From assembly GCA_900315105.1 (NCBI GenBank), contig OMXX01000002.1, positions 160,640-224,639 of the forward strand: a stretch of 64,000 bases of DNA, given 5' to 3'. The DNA is from an uncultured Prevotellaceae bacterium (GTDB taxonomy: Bacteria; Bacteroidota; Bacteroidia; Bacteroidales; Bacteroidaceae). The notes beneath the pieces were generated by a model. The model saw nothing but the letters and a program-made list of their open reading frames with translations, was not told where the DNA came from and did no database searches. Position 1 is the stretch's first letter. Each line of letters begins with the position of its first letter. A program made the translations under genes and the position numbers. Positions 28,443 through 37,198 of the stretch are shown one piece after another.

Positions 28443-31253
28443 ATGAAACTAAGAAAACTCTTTTCGCTGTTAGCCTTTGCGCTTACAGCAGTTGCGAATG
28501 CCCAGCAGATGCCGCCTGTGCCTGTTGATCCGGCAGTTCGCATTGGCAAGTTACCTAACGGCCTTACCTATTACATCCGTCACAATGAATGGCCTGAACA
28601 TATGGCTAATTTCTACATCGCTCAGCGTGTTGGTTCTCTTCAGGAAGAAGAAGACCAGCGCGGTCTTGCCCATTTCCTTGAGCACATGGCATTCAATGGT
28701 ACTGAACACTTCAAGGGTGATGGCATCTTGCAGTATTGCAGTTCACTCGGTGTGTCTTTCGGCCGTGACCTCAATGCGATGACAGGTTACAACATGACCG
28801 TGTATAACGTGAACAACGTGCCTACCACACGCCAGTCAGCCCTTGATTCCTGCCTTATTATCATCAAGGACTGGAGTAACGGACTGTTGCTTGAGGATAA
28901 GGAGATAGACAAGGAGCGTGGTGTGATACACGGCGAATGGACAAGAAACAACGGTGCTCATTTGCGATTGACTGTGTCAAACTATCCAAGGCTCTTCCCC
29001 GGTTCTAAATGGGGCATTCGACATCCTCTCGGACTTATGAGCGTGGTAGATAACTTCAAATACGACGCATTGCGCAAGTACTACAAGAAATGGTATCGTC
29101 CAGACAATCAGGCTGTCATCGTAATAGGCGACGTGGACGTTGACCATACGGAGAAAGTTATCAAGGAACTCTTCAGCTCTATTCCTCTTGATCCTAATGC
29201 CGCAAAGGTGGAGAAATATCCTGTGCCTGACAACTACGAGCCTATCTATTTTGTAGATAAGGACAAGGAGATGAGTAACAATCAGATTAGTGTCAATATG
29301 AAGATTGACGCTATGCCTGACAGTTTGAAGGGCACAATGGCATATTACATTAACCACTATATAAAGATGCAACTAAGAGGTATGCTTGAGGCACGTTTCA
29401 ACGAACTGGCACAGAAACCTGAATGTAACTTCGTGGCAGCGTATGCCAGTGTAGGCGGATATATTACTTCCGACACCAAGGATGCTTTCCTGCTTTCAGT
29501 CATTCCAAAGGAGAACAAGGACCTTGAAGCCCTTCGTGATGCCGTGCGTGAGATAATGCGTGTAAAGCAGCATGGTTTCACCGCTTCAGAGCTTATACGC
29601 TCAAGAGAAGGCTTCATGTCATGGATAGAGAAGGAATATCTCAATCGCGACAAGCGTGACAATGACATGTTCGGCAGTACGTATAGCTCTCATTTCATCA
29701 ACAATACACCTATTCCAAGCATCGATGACGAGCATCAAATATGGAACATGGTTTCACAGATGGTGACACCTGAGATTATGAACCAGTATGCTAATCAGGT
29801 TATCAGCGTAAGCGATACAAACCTTGTTGTGTATGAGTATGCTCAGGATAAGGAGGGACGTTTCATTCCTACAGCCGATGAGCTTCGCAAGACATACGAG
29901 GCTGCACGTGCCGAGAAGCTTGAGCCTTGGGTTGACAACACAAAGAACGAACCTCTTATCGCAGAACTTCCAAAGAAGGGCAGCATAAAGAACACTACGG
30001 AGAACGCAACCCTTGGCTATAAGGAACTCACACTTAGCAATGGTGCTACCGTTATCCTGAAGAAGACCGACTACAAGGCCGACGAGATTCGGCTTACAGC
30101 ATTCTCAAAGGGTGGTTCTTGCCTCTATGGAGAGAAGGACTATTCTAACCTGAAGGTTATGAGATATATGGGCAGCCTCTCAGGACTCGGCAACTTCAGC
30201 AACAACGAGCTTGGAAAAGTTCTTGCCGGAAAACAGTGTAGCGTAAATTTTGATTTGAATGTTACCCGTACTAACGTTATGGGACAGACTACTCCAAAGG
30301 ATATCGAGACATTCTTGCAGCTGGTATATCTCAACTTCACCTCTGTGGCAAAGGATTCCCTGTCGTTTGAGTCATTAATGGGACAGCTGAAGCTCATCCT
30401 GCCAAATCAGGGACTTGACCCAGCGTATGCCTTCGAGGACTCTCTCAGCACTGTTATTTACAGCGGAAATCCACGCTATAAGATTCTGGGCGAGTCAGAT
30501 ATCAACAAGATATCATACGACCGCTGTCTTGAGATCATCAAGGAGCGCACAGCCAATGCAGCCAACTACACATTCGTATTCGTAGGCAACTATGACGAGG
30601 CTACCCTACTCCCTCTTATCGAGCAGTATATTGCCTCTCTTCCTGCAAAGAAGGCCGACAATGTGGCTCTAAAGGATGTTAGCACATTCTTCAAGGGCAA
30701 TAAGAAGCTCGACTTCAATCGCAAGATGGAAAGTCCAAAGCCACTGGTTGCAAACATGTACTATGCCCCTGCAGAGAATACATGCAAGAATGACGTTCTT
30801 ATGAGATACACAAGCGAGGTACTTACCATGGAGTTGATGAAGCAGATTCGTGAGGATGCTTCTGCAACCTATGGTTGTTATGCTACTTGCGGAATCAATC
30901 TCACTGGTTCTACACCATTAGTAACTCTCAACATCTCTGCTCCTATCTCTGAGCCTTCAAAGATTGACCTGGCTGCCGGACTTATGAAGAAAATCATTAA
31001 TGATGCAGCAGAGAAGGTGGACCCAGACAAGGTTACAAAGGTAAAAGAGAACATGCTCAAGGAGGCTGAAATCTCATTCAAGAACAATAATTTCTGGGTT
31101 AGCGCTATCGTTGATTGGAAGCTCTATGGCAAGGACAACTACACCAACTATAAGAAGCTTATCGAGAACGTAAAACCAGAGGACATTTCTTCTTATATCA
31201 AGAATGTGATTCTCAAGAGTGGAAATCATGCTGAGGTGATAATGAGGCCGTAA
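28443..31253 (+). CDS. Exported M16-family zinc metalloprotease
   Basis: The 936-residue protein has a signal peptide (about residues 1-20, ending ANAQ). The N-terminal peptidase domain contains the inverted zinc site HFLEHMAFNG (HxxEH) and the distal zinc-ligand Glu within DKERGVIHGEW. The C-terminal half is a second, inactive M16 domain (NATLGYKELTLSNGATVILK onward), giving the usual clamshell of pitrilysin/insulysin proteases. It probably degrades peptides in the periplasm. Codon choice suggests strong expression. The gene stands alone, with its own promoter and a terminator-like hairpin element shared with the convergent DUF1846 gene. Confidence 0.93.
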   Translation: MKLRKLFSLLAFALTAVANAQQMPPVPVDPAVRIGKLPNGLTYYIRHNEWPEHMANFYIAQRVGSLQEEEDQRGLAHFLEHMAFNGTEHFKGDGILQYCSSLGVSFGRDLNAMTGYNMTVYNVNNVPTTRQSALDSCLIIIKDWSNGLLLEDKEIDKERGVIHGEWTRNNGAHLRLTVSNYPRLFPGSKWGIRHPLGLMSVVDNFKYDALRKYYKKWYRPDNQAVIVIGDVDVDHTEKVIKELFSSIPLDPNAAKVEKYPVPDNYEPIYFVDKDKEMSNNQISVNMKIDAMPDSLKGTMAYYINHYIKMQLRGMLEARFNELAQKPECNFVAAYASVGGYITSDTKDAFLLSVIPKENKDLEALRDAVREIMRVKQHGFTASELIRSREGFMSWIEKEYLNRDKRDNDMFGSTYSSHFINNTPIPSIDDEHQIWNMVSQMVTPEIMNQYANQVISVSDTNLVVYEYAQDKEGRFIPTADELRKTYEAARAEKLEPWVDNTKNEPLIAELPKKGSIKNTTENATLGYKELTLSNGATVILKKTDYKADEIRLTAFSKGGSCLYGEKDYSNLKVMRYMGSLSGLGNFSNNELGKVLAGKQCSVNFDLNVTRTNVMGQTTPKDIETFLQLVYLNFTSVAKDSLSFESLMGQLKLILPNQGLDPAYAFEDSLSTVIYSGNPRYKILGESDINKISYDRCLEIIKERTANAANYTFVFVGNYDEATLLPLIEQYIASLPAKKADNVALKDVSTFFKGNKKLDFNRKMESPKPLVANMYYAPAENTCKNDVLMRYTSEVLTMELMKQIREDASATYGCYATCGINLTGSTPLVTLNISAPISEPSKIDLAAGLMKKIINDAAEKVDPDKVTKVKENMLKEAEISFKNNNFWVSAIVDWKLYGKDNYTNYKKLIENVKPEDISSYIKNVILKSGNHAEVIMRP

Positions 31254-31410
31254 AGCCTAACCAAGCCTTCCCAAAGGGAAGGATGTGTTATAGTATATAA
31301 GTCTAAAAGGCAAATAATGTGAATGCCGCTTATGGAATTGTTCATTACGAACTACCATAAGCGGCATTACTATATAACATCCTTCCCTTTGGGAAGGCTT
31401 GGTTAGGCTT
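31254..31410. repeat. GAATGCCGCTTATGG hairpin element, full copy
   Basis: The element folds end to end. AAGCCTAACCAAGCCTTCCC at the left mirrors GGGAAGGCTTGGTTAGGCTT at the right, and GAATGCCGCTTATGG mirrors CCATAAGCGGCATTA in the middle. It separates two convergent genes and ends in T-rich tracts on both strands, so it may work as a bidirectional terminator. Partial copies are at 2104-2149 and 21291-21400. Confidence 0.8.
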
Positions 31411-32874
31411 TTACTTTTTCTTCACCGGCTCACAAGATACGCCTATGCCGAGTTTCTTGAATATCTTACGGTCAACCTCTGAGAGCATGACCGTAGAGTG
31501 AACCTGACATCCGCGGAGGTTAGGAAGCTGTTCGAGAGCCTTCTTGCAGGTTTCGTCGGTATCGCTGAGAACGCTGAGGGCAACGAGAACCTCATCGGTA
31601 TGAAGTCGTGGGTTCTTGCCTCCGAGATATTCTATCTTAGTCTTCTGGATAGGCTCTATCATGCTCTGCGGGATGAGTTTCACATCATGGTCGATGCCTG
31701 CAAGATATTTTGTGGCGTTGAGGATGAGGGCGGCAGAACAGCCGAGAAGCTCTGATGAGTTAGAGCAGATTATAGTGCCGTCGCTAAGTTCGATGGCAGC
31801 AGCGGTATGTCCGCTTTCCTTCTGGCGCTCCTTGGCCGCAACGGTGCAGCGGCGCGTGTCGGTCGTTATCTTCGCCTGATTGAAGAGAAGGAGAATCTTG
31901 TTTATCTCTGCCTGATTACTTGCACCCTCCACCTGCTTGTTGGTTGCCTCATAGTAACGGCGCACAATCTCCTCCTTGGAAGCCTGACAGCAAACCTCAT
32001 CGTCGCAGATGCAGTAGCCAACCATGTTCACGCCCATATCCGTAGGACTCTTGTACGGGTTCTCACCATAGATACCCTCGAAGAGAGCGTTGAGAACAGG
32101 ATATATCTCGATATCACGGTTATAGTTGATAGCCACCTTGCCGTAAGCGTCGAAATGGAACGGGTCAATCATATTCACATCGTTGAGGTCGGCGGTAGCT
32201 GCCTCGTAGGCGATGTTGACAGGGTGCTTGAGAGGGAGATTCCATACTGGGAATGTCTCGAACTTGGCATATCCGGCACGCACCCCGCGCTTGTTCTCAT
32301 TATATAACTGTGAGAGGCAGACAGCCATCTTGCCGGAACCGGGACCCGGGGCGGTCACTATGACAAGCTCGCGCGAGGTCTCCACATAGTCGTTCTTTCC
32401 GAAGCCCCCGTCAGAAGCGATGAGAGCCACATTGTGCGGATAGCCGTCGATGAGATAGTGGAAATACGACTTGATGCCCATGTTGGCAAGTCGCTCGCTG
32501 TAAGCCTTTGCCGACGGCTGACCGTTATAGTGGGTGATTACGACAGAGCCCACATAGAAGCCACACTCCATGAACTCGCCACGCAGACGGAGCACGTCCT
32601 CGTCGTATGTGATACCGAGGTCGGCACGAACCTTGTTGCGCTCAATATCCTCAGCGCTGATAACGATTACAATCTCTATGCTGTCAGCCAGTTGCGAGAA
32701 CATGCGCAGTTTGGAGTCGGGTTGGAAACCCGGCAACACACGACTTGCGTGGTGGTCGTCAAAGAGCTTACCGCCAAGCTCGAGATAGAGCTTGCCATCA
32801 AACTGAGCTATACGCTCACGAATATGCTGCGACTGGATAGTACAATACTTGTCGTTATCAAATCCTATTCTCAT
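31411..32874 (-). CDS. DUF1846 family protein
   Basis: The 487-residue cytosolic protein is a clear DUF1846 member: GFDNDKYCTIQSQHIRERI at the N-terminus, KLYLELGGKLFDDHHASRVL, and the nucleotide-loop-like APGPGSGKMAVCLSQLYNEN near residue 195. Members form oligomers and bind nucleotides, but their reaction is not established. The length matches the family (about 495 residues). It is transcribed alone toward the M16 gene. Product name only; no confident function. Confidence 0.9.
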   Translation of the reverse strand: MRIGFDNDKYCTIQSQHIRERIAQFDGKLYLELGGKLFDDHHASRVLPGFQPDSKLRMFSQLADSIEIVIVISAEDIERNKVRADLGITYDEDVLRLRGEFMECGFYVGSVVITHYNGQPSAKAYSERLANMGIKSYFHYLIDGYPHNVALIASDGGFGKNDYVETSRELVIVTAPGPGSGKMAVCLSQLYNENKRGVRAGYAKFETFPVWNLPLKHPVNIAYEAATADLNDVNMIDPFHFDAYGKVAINYNRDIEIYPVLNALFEGIYGENPYKSPTDMGVNMVGYCICDDEVCCQASKEEIVRRYYEATNKQVEGASNQAEINKILLLFNQAKITTDTRRCTVAAKERQKESGHTAAAIELSDGTIICSNSSELLGCSAALILNATKYLAGIDHDVKLIPQSMIEPIQKTKIEYLGGKNPRLHTDEVLVALSVLSDTDETCKKALEQLPNLRGCQVHSTVMLSEVDRKIFKKLGIGVSCEPVKKK

Positions 32875-32962
32875 CTTATCTTTAATTGTTAATTATTCAA
32901 CTTTTCGCAAAACTCAAGTTGCAGGTTTTAAGGTCGAACCTGCTAATTAGCAATGCTGACCT

Positions 32963-32990
32963 CTAACCTTCTAACCTCTAACCCCTAACC
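32963..32990 (+). repeat. CTAACC 7-nt-period array
   Basis: CTAAC starts at 32963, 32971, 32978 and 32985 (steps 8, 7, 7). It is the same word as in the 12465-12491 array. The flanks carry GTGGAGCTTGCGAAACTTC, the inverse of the piece at about 28220. Confidence 0.65.
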
Positions 32991-33246
32991 TAATGAAGTG
33001 GAGCTTGCGAAACTTCAGTTATTTTACAAAATATTCTGCAAAAATAATAATTTTCCGTGAAAAAACACTATCTTTGTAGCAAAAATTTCGTCAATTACCA
33101 CATAAAGATGTTGAAATGTCAGCTTTTTTGTGCTTTTTTCTTACTATTTGTTCTATTTTTGTGCAAGAACATTATATTTGGAATAAATTCACAGAGCGCA
33201 TAGCATAAAATTGCATTTGCCTTCATCGATTATTTGTTCTGCGGAA

Positions 33247-33278
33247 TTTGGTATTCTCATTTCTTTTTATTATCTTTG
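33247..33278 (+). promoter_or_regulatory. Promoter of ettA
   Basis: TTTG (33247-33250) and TATCTTTG (33271-33278) are 20 bp apart. A second TATCTTTG at 33069-33076 could be an additional start. The ettA ATG lies 289 nt downstream, so the nested palindrome at 33331-33521 is part of the leader. Confidence 0.78.
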
Positions 33279-33330
33279 CAAGCAATAATTAAAAATACAA
33301 GTTTCGCAAGTAAAGAAACCCAGCGTAGAA

Positions 33331-33521
33331 ACGGCCTGAAAGGCCAAATAGCACTTAGCCTAGGGCATCACCCTAGGTATACGGAAGTTGGTAAATTCGC
33401 CCTGAAAGGGCAAAAGCCTTTCTGCCGACTATTGCTTTTGCCCTTTCAGGGCGTGTCTATTGGCGGTATTACGCCCCAGGGTGTTGCCCTGGGCTTTGGT
33501 CTTTTGGCCTTTCAGGCCGTC
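33331..33521. repeat. Nested palindromic repeat (GCCCTGAAAGGGC family), copy 2
   Basis: This is the best-preserved copy. GGCCTGAAAGGCC and GGCCTTTCAGGCC form the ends, CCTAGGGCATCACCCTAGG and CCCAGGGTGTTGCCCTGGG the middle arms, and GCCCTGAAAGGGCAAAAGC with its inverse the core. It sits in the 5' leader of ettA, between promoter and start codon. Confidence 0.8.
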
Positions 33522-33566
33522 TTTATAGAACTTGCAAGACTTGAACAAAAACAACAAACAATAAAA

Positions 33567-35264
33567 ATGGCAACAGTTGACGACAAGAAAATCATTTTCT
33601 CCATGGTGGGTGTGTCGAAGGTCATCCCACAGAATCAGAAGCAGATACTGAAGAATATCTACCTGAGTTTCTTCTATGGCGCAAAGATCGGTATCATAGG
33701 TCTTAACGGTGCCGGTAAGTCCACCCTCATGAAGATTATTGCCGGTATCGACGATAAGTTCCAGGGCGAGGTGGTATGGAGCCCGGGATATTCCGTAGGG
33801 TATCTTGAGCAGGATCCTAAGCTCGACCCTAACAAGACCGTCAAGGAGAATGTGATGGAGGGCGTTCAGCATATCTATGATGCTATAAACGAGTATAACG
33901 AGATAAACGAGAAGTTCGGATTGCCTGAATACTACGAGGATCAGGACAAGATGGACAAGCTCTTCCAGCGTCAGAGTGAGGTGCAGGATATCATCGATTC
34001 TACCGACGCTTGGAACATCGACTCTAAGCTTGACCGCGCTATGGACGCATTGCATTGTCCTCCAGGCGATTGGAAGGTTGACACCCTCTCTGGTGGTGAG
34101 CGTCGTCGTGTGGCTCTCTGTCGTCTGCTTCTCCAGAAGCCTGATGTACTGCTTCTCGACGAGCCTACCAACCATCTTGACGCAGAGTCAATCGACTGGT
34201 TGGAACAGCACTTACAGCAGTATGAGGGTACTGTTATCGCCGTTACCCACGACCGTTACTTCCTCGACGATGTATCAGAATGGATACTTGAGCTCGACCG
34301 TGGCGAGGGTATTCCTTGGAAGGGCAACTACTCTTCTTGGCTTGAGCAGAAGACCAAGCGTATGGAGATGGAAGAGAAGGTGGCAAGCAAGCGCCGCAAG
34401 ACTCTCGAACGTGAGCTTGAGTGGGTTCGTATGGCTCCAAAGGCTCGTCAGGCAAAGGGTAAGGCTCGTCTTAACTCCTACGACGCAATGCTTAATCAGG
34501 AGCAGAAAGAGCGTGAGCAGAAACTTGAGATCTTCATTCCTAACGGTCCTCGTCTCGGAAACAAGGTTCTGGAGGCTAAGGATGTTTGCAAGAAATTCGG
34601 TGACAAGGTACTCTTCGAGAACCTTAACTTCATGCTCCCGCCTAACGGCATCGTGGGCATCATAGGTCCTAACGGTGCAGGTAAGACAACCCTCTTCCGC
34701 ATCATCATGGGACTCGAAACAGCCGATTCTGGCACCTTCGAGCGCGGTGAGACCGTTAAGATGGCATACGTTGACCAGCAGCATAAGGATATCGTTGCCG
34801 ACAAGAGCGTGTATGACGTAGTTAGCGGCGGCAACGAGACAATCCGCATGGGCGGCAAAGACGTCAACGTACGTGCCTACCTCTCACGCTTCAATTTCTC
34901 AGGCGCTGATCAGGAGAAGAAATGTGGCGTGCTCTCTGGTGGTGAGCGTAACCGTCTGCATCTCGCTATGGCTTTGAAGGAAGAGGGTAACGTACTTCTC
35001 CTCGACGAGCCAACCAACGATATTGACGTAAACACCCTACGTGCCCTTGAGGAAGGTCTTGAGGAGTTTGCCGGATGTGCCGTTGTTATCTCTCACGACC
35101 GCTGGTTCCTTGACCGTATCTGTACCCATATCCTCGCCTTCGAGGGCGACGGAAAGGTATTCTTCTTCGAAGGTTCTTACACAGAATACGAAATCAACAA
35201 GGCGGCACGTCTCGGTACCGACGAAATCAAGCGTCCAAGATACCGCAAGCTGATGGAAGACTAA
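33567..35264 (+). CDS. ettA: Energy-dependent translational throttle protein EttA (ABC-F)
   Basis: The 565-residue protein is a soluble ABC-F ATPase that binds the ribosomal E site and gates the first peptide bond according to ATP/ADP ratio. Two ABC domains are visible: Walker A GLNGAGKST with signature LSGGERRRVALCRLL and Walker B VLLLDEPTNHLD, then GPNGAGKTT with LSGGERNRLHLAMAL and LLLDEPTNDID. An EttA-type arm lies in the first domain and a basic linker (KRRKTLERELEWVRMAPKA) between them. Length and the ARLNSYD-type linker fit EttA rather than Uup. I start at 33567, because an upstream frame from 33234 merely reads through the palindromic repeat. Confidence 0.95.
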   Translation: MATVDDKKIIFSMVGVSKVIPQNQKQILKNIYLSFFYGAKIGIIGLNGAGKSTLMKIIAGIDDKFQGEVVWSPGYSVGYLEQDPKLDPNKTVKENVMEGVQHIYDAINEYNEINEKFGLPEYYEDQDKMDKLFQRQSEVQDIIDSTDAWNIDSKLDRAMDALHCPPGDWKVDTLSGGERRRVALCRLLLQKPDVLLLDEPTNHLDAESIDWLEQHLQQYEGTVIAVTHDRYFLDDVSEWILELDRGEGIPWKGNYSSWLEQKTKRMEMEEKVASKRRKTLERELEWVRMAPKARQAKGKARLNSYDAMLNQEQKEREQKLEIFIPNGPRLGNKVLEAKDVCKKFGDKVLFENLNFMLPPNGIVGIIGPNGAGKTTLFRIIMGLETADSGTFERGETVKMAYVDQQHKDIVADKSVYDVVSGGNETIRMGGKDVNVRAYLSRFNFSGADQEKKCGVLSGGERNRLHLAMALKEEGNVLLLDEPTNDIDVNTLRALEEGLEEFAGCAVVISHDRWFLDRICTHILAFEGDGKVFFFEGSYTEYEINKAARLGTDEIKRPRYRKLMED

Positions 35265-35268
35265 TGGC

Positions 35269-35567
35269 ATGTACAATTTACCATTTACAATGTACAAGCT
35301 TCATTGTGTAATACCAGCATTCTGCGTGCCCTACAAATTGTACTTTGTAAATGGGAACTTGCTTTAGCTTGATGAGCTTCAGCGAATAAATTGTACATGA
35401 CAAGGTGGTAAAATTGCAAAATGAAAATTGTACATTGTACATGGTAGATGGTACATGAAACATATTGTACTTTGTAAATGGTAAATTGTACATGAAATAT
35501 ATTGTACTTTGTAAATGGTACATTGTACATGAAACATATTGTACATTGTAAATGGTAAATTGTACAT
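35269..35567. repeat. 299-bp element with perfect 29-bp inverted ends and 7-nt/37-nt periodicity
   Basis: Bases 35269-35297 are the exact reverse complement of 35539-35567. Inside, GTA words recur every 7 nt in groups of four (35430, 35437, 35444, 35451; then from 35467, 35504 and 35541). The groups repeat every 37 nt. The left part also holds a GGGAACTTGCTTTAGCTTG unit of the GCTTG family. The element fills the ettA-MGMT gap and supplies the start codon of the next gene. Confidence 0.88.
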
Positions 35568-35881
35568 CTAAGATACGTCAACTTGTTCTCTCCTCACAGG
35601 ATATTACGGAATTCCAGCGCAAGGTTTATCTGGAGCTTCTGAATGTTCCGCGAGGAGAGACCATTTCTTACGGAGAACTGGGCAAACGCATAGGATGCCG
35701 AAGCGCACAGGCAATCGGACAGGCATTGAGGCGTAATCCCTTTGCTCCCGACGTACCCTGCCACCGTGTTGTAGCTGCCGACGGCTCTCTCTGCGGATTC
35801 GCAGGCAAGCGTGAAGGCGAGATGATTGAGAAGAAACGAAGACTCTTGGAGGCAGAAGCCACTTACAATTACAAGGAGTAA
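35552..35881 (+). CDS. MGMT/Ada-type DNA alkyltransferase, C-terminal domain only
   Basis: The 109-residue protein matches the DNA-binding and active-site domain of O6-alkylguanine-DNA alkyltransferases: FQRKVYLELLNVPRGETISY, GCRSAQAIGQALRRNP and the acceptor Cys in PCHRVV. The cysteine is present, so it is not an alkyltransferase-like protein lacking the nucleophile. The usual N-terminal domain (about 60-80 residues) is absent. The first codons (MVNCTSKI) are read from the repeat element at 35269-35567 and the last (TYNYKE) from the AAGGAGT repeat, so repeats border the gene on both sides. It may be a naturally short form or a truncated gene that is still read. Confidence 0.8.
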   Translation: MVNCTSKIRQLVLSSQDITEFQRKVYLELLNVPRGETISYGELGKRIGCRSAQAIGQALRRNPFAPDVPCHRVVAADGSLCGFAGKREGEMIEKKRRLLEAEATYNYKE

Positions 35882-36072
35882 TAAGGAGTTCAAGGAGTAA
35901 CAAGGAGTACAAGACGATAGTATTTATCGTTGAAAGTGGAAGTGATGAGGATATGTTACTATCAAACCTTATTCCTTAATCCACCAAACCCTATTCCGCA
36001 TATAAGACATTCGTCTTGTACTCCTTAAGCTTCGCAGAAGCGTCACTTCTTGTACTCCTTGTACTCCTTTTT
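35873..36072. repeat. AAGGAGT arrays in inverted orientation
   Basis: AAGGAGT starts at 35873, 35883, 35892 and 35902 (steps 10, 9, 10). The mirrored word ACTCCTT recurs at about 36019-36066. AAGGAGTACAAGACGA (35902-35917) is the exact inverse of 36011-36026. Together they bracket the gap before the dehydrogenase gene and overlap the MGMT-like stop. Confidence 0.78.
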
Positions 36073-36084
36073 AAAAAAATGCTT

Positions 36085-37041
36085 ATGAAAATAGTCATTC
36101 TTGACGGCTACACAGCCAATCCGGGCGACCTTTCATGGAAACCTCTGGAAGAAATCGGTGAGGTAGTTATCTACGACCGCACCCCACCCTCGGAAACCGT
36201 CTCCCGTGCAGCCGATGCTGAGGTTATAGTGACCAATAAGGTCATCATATCCAAAGAGGTAATGGAGCAGTTGCCTAAGCTCAGATACGTAGGCGTTGCT
36301 GCTACCGGGTATAACGTGGTAGATCTGAAGTATGCCAGCGAGCGTGGCATCATAGTCACCAACATCCCGGCTTATAGCACCGCATCCGTAGCTCAGATGG
36401 CGGTTGCCCACCTGCTCAACGTCACCAACCGCGTGGCTCTTCACGCCGATAGTGTCCGCGAGGGCAAATGGCAATCGAGCAAGGATTTCTGCTATTGGCT
36501 TACACCTCAGCGCGAACTTGCAGGAGAGACATTCGGTATCGTCGGACTCGGCAATACAGGACTCGCAACAGCAAAGGCTGTCCTTGCCCTCGGAATGAAA
36601 GTCCTCGCCCTCACATCGAAGGCGCAGGAAAAACTCCCTGAAGGCATCACAAAGGCAAAGGACATCGACGACCTTATGGCGAACAGCGACGTCATCTCAT
36701 TGCATTGCCCTTTGACTCCCGACACAGAGCACATAATTAATAAGGAGAATATCCGTAAGATGAAGAAGAACGCCATCATCATCAATACAGGGCGCGGACC
36801 GCTCGTTGATGAGGATGCAGTAGCCGAAGCCCTACGCGAAAACAGGATTGAGGCATTCTGCGCCGACGTTCTGGCACAAGAGCCGCCACGCAACGGTTCA
36901 CCGCTCACAACGGCTCCACGATGCTTCATCACCCCTCATATCGCATGGGCGACAGGGGCGGCGCGACAGCGACTTGTCACCATCCTTATTGACAACATCA
37001 AGGCATTCGCCAGCGGAACTCCCCAAAACGTCGTAAACTGA
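36085..37041 (+). CDS. D-2-hydroxyacid dehydrogenase (glycerate dehydrogenase/hydroxypyruvate reductase type)
   Basis: The 318-residue enzyme should interconvert a 2-oxoacid and a D-2-hydroxyacid with NAD(P)H. The NAD-binding loop is GIVGLGNTGLA (about residues 152-162). The catalytic triad is readable: Arg in INTGRGPLVDE, Glu in DVLAQEPP and His in ITPHIAWAT. The N-terminal KIVILDGYTANPGDLSW is typical of glycerate dehydrogenases in Bacteroidetes. ATGs at 36079 and 36085 are both possible; an upstream ATG at 36016 lies in repeat sequence and is unlikely. The gene stands alone. Confidence 0.9.
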   Translation: MKIVILDGYTANPGDLSWKPLEEIGEVVIYDRTPPSETVSRAADAEVIVTNKVIISKEVMEQLPKLRYVGVAATGYNVVDLKYASERGIIVTNIPAYSTASVAQMAVAHLLNVTNRVALHADSVREGKWQSSKDFCYWLTPQRELAGETFGIVGLGNTGLATAKAVLALGMKVLALTSKAQEKLPEGITKAKDIDDLMANSDVISLHCPLTPDTEHIINKENIRKMKKNAIIINTGRGPLVDEDAVAEALRENRIEAFCADVLAQEPPRNGSPLTTAPRCFITPHIAWATGAARQRLVTILIDNIKAFASGTPQNVVN

Positions 37042-37152
37042 TTTATATCAAGTTTCACTAACTGATTTCAATCAAGAAATCATACGTTTTTCGGAATAAT
37101 TCTCCCATTTTTGATGAAATAATGTTTTTTTTTACTTTTTTCTGTGAAAAAT

Positions 37153-37183
37153 TTTGTTAAATCAGGAAAATATTGTATTTTTG
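37153..37183 (+). promoter_or_regulatory. Promoter of the CobW-family gene
   Basis: TTTG (37153-37156) and TATTTTTG (37176-37183) are 19 bp apart. The start codon is only 15 nt after the -7 box, so the leader is short. I saw no Zur-like dyad. Confidence 0.8.
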
Positions 37184-37198
37184 CAAAGGAAATAGAAA

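Noticed and set aside
33234..33566. N-terminal extension of EttA of about 110 residues
   Set aside because: It is read from the promoter region and nested palindrome; EttA proteins start at the MATVDDKKI equivalent.
35285..35581. Minus-strand Tyr/Met-rich open frames of 62-98 codons
   Set aside because: They are translations of the TGTACAT 7-nt array, with repetitive composition and no independent support.
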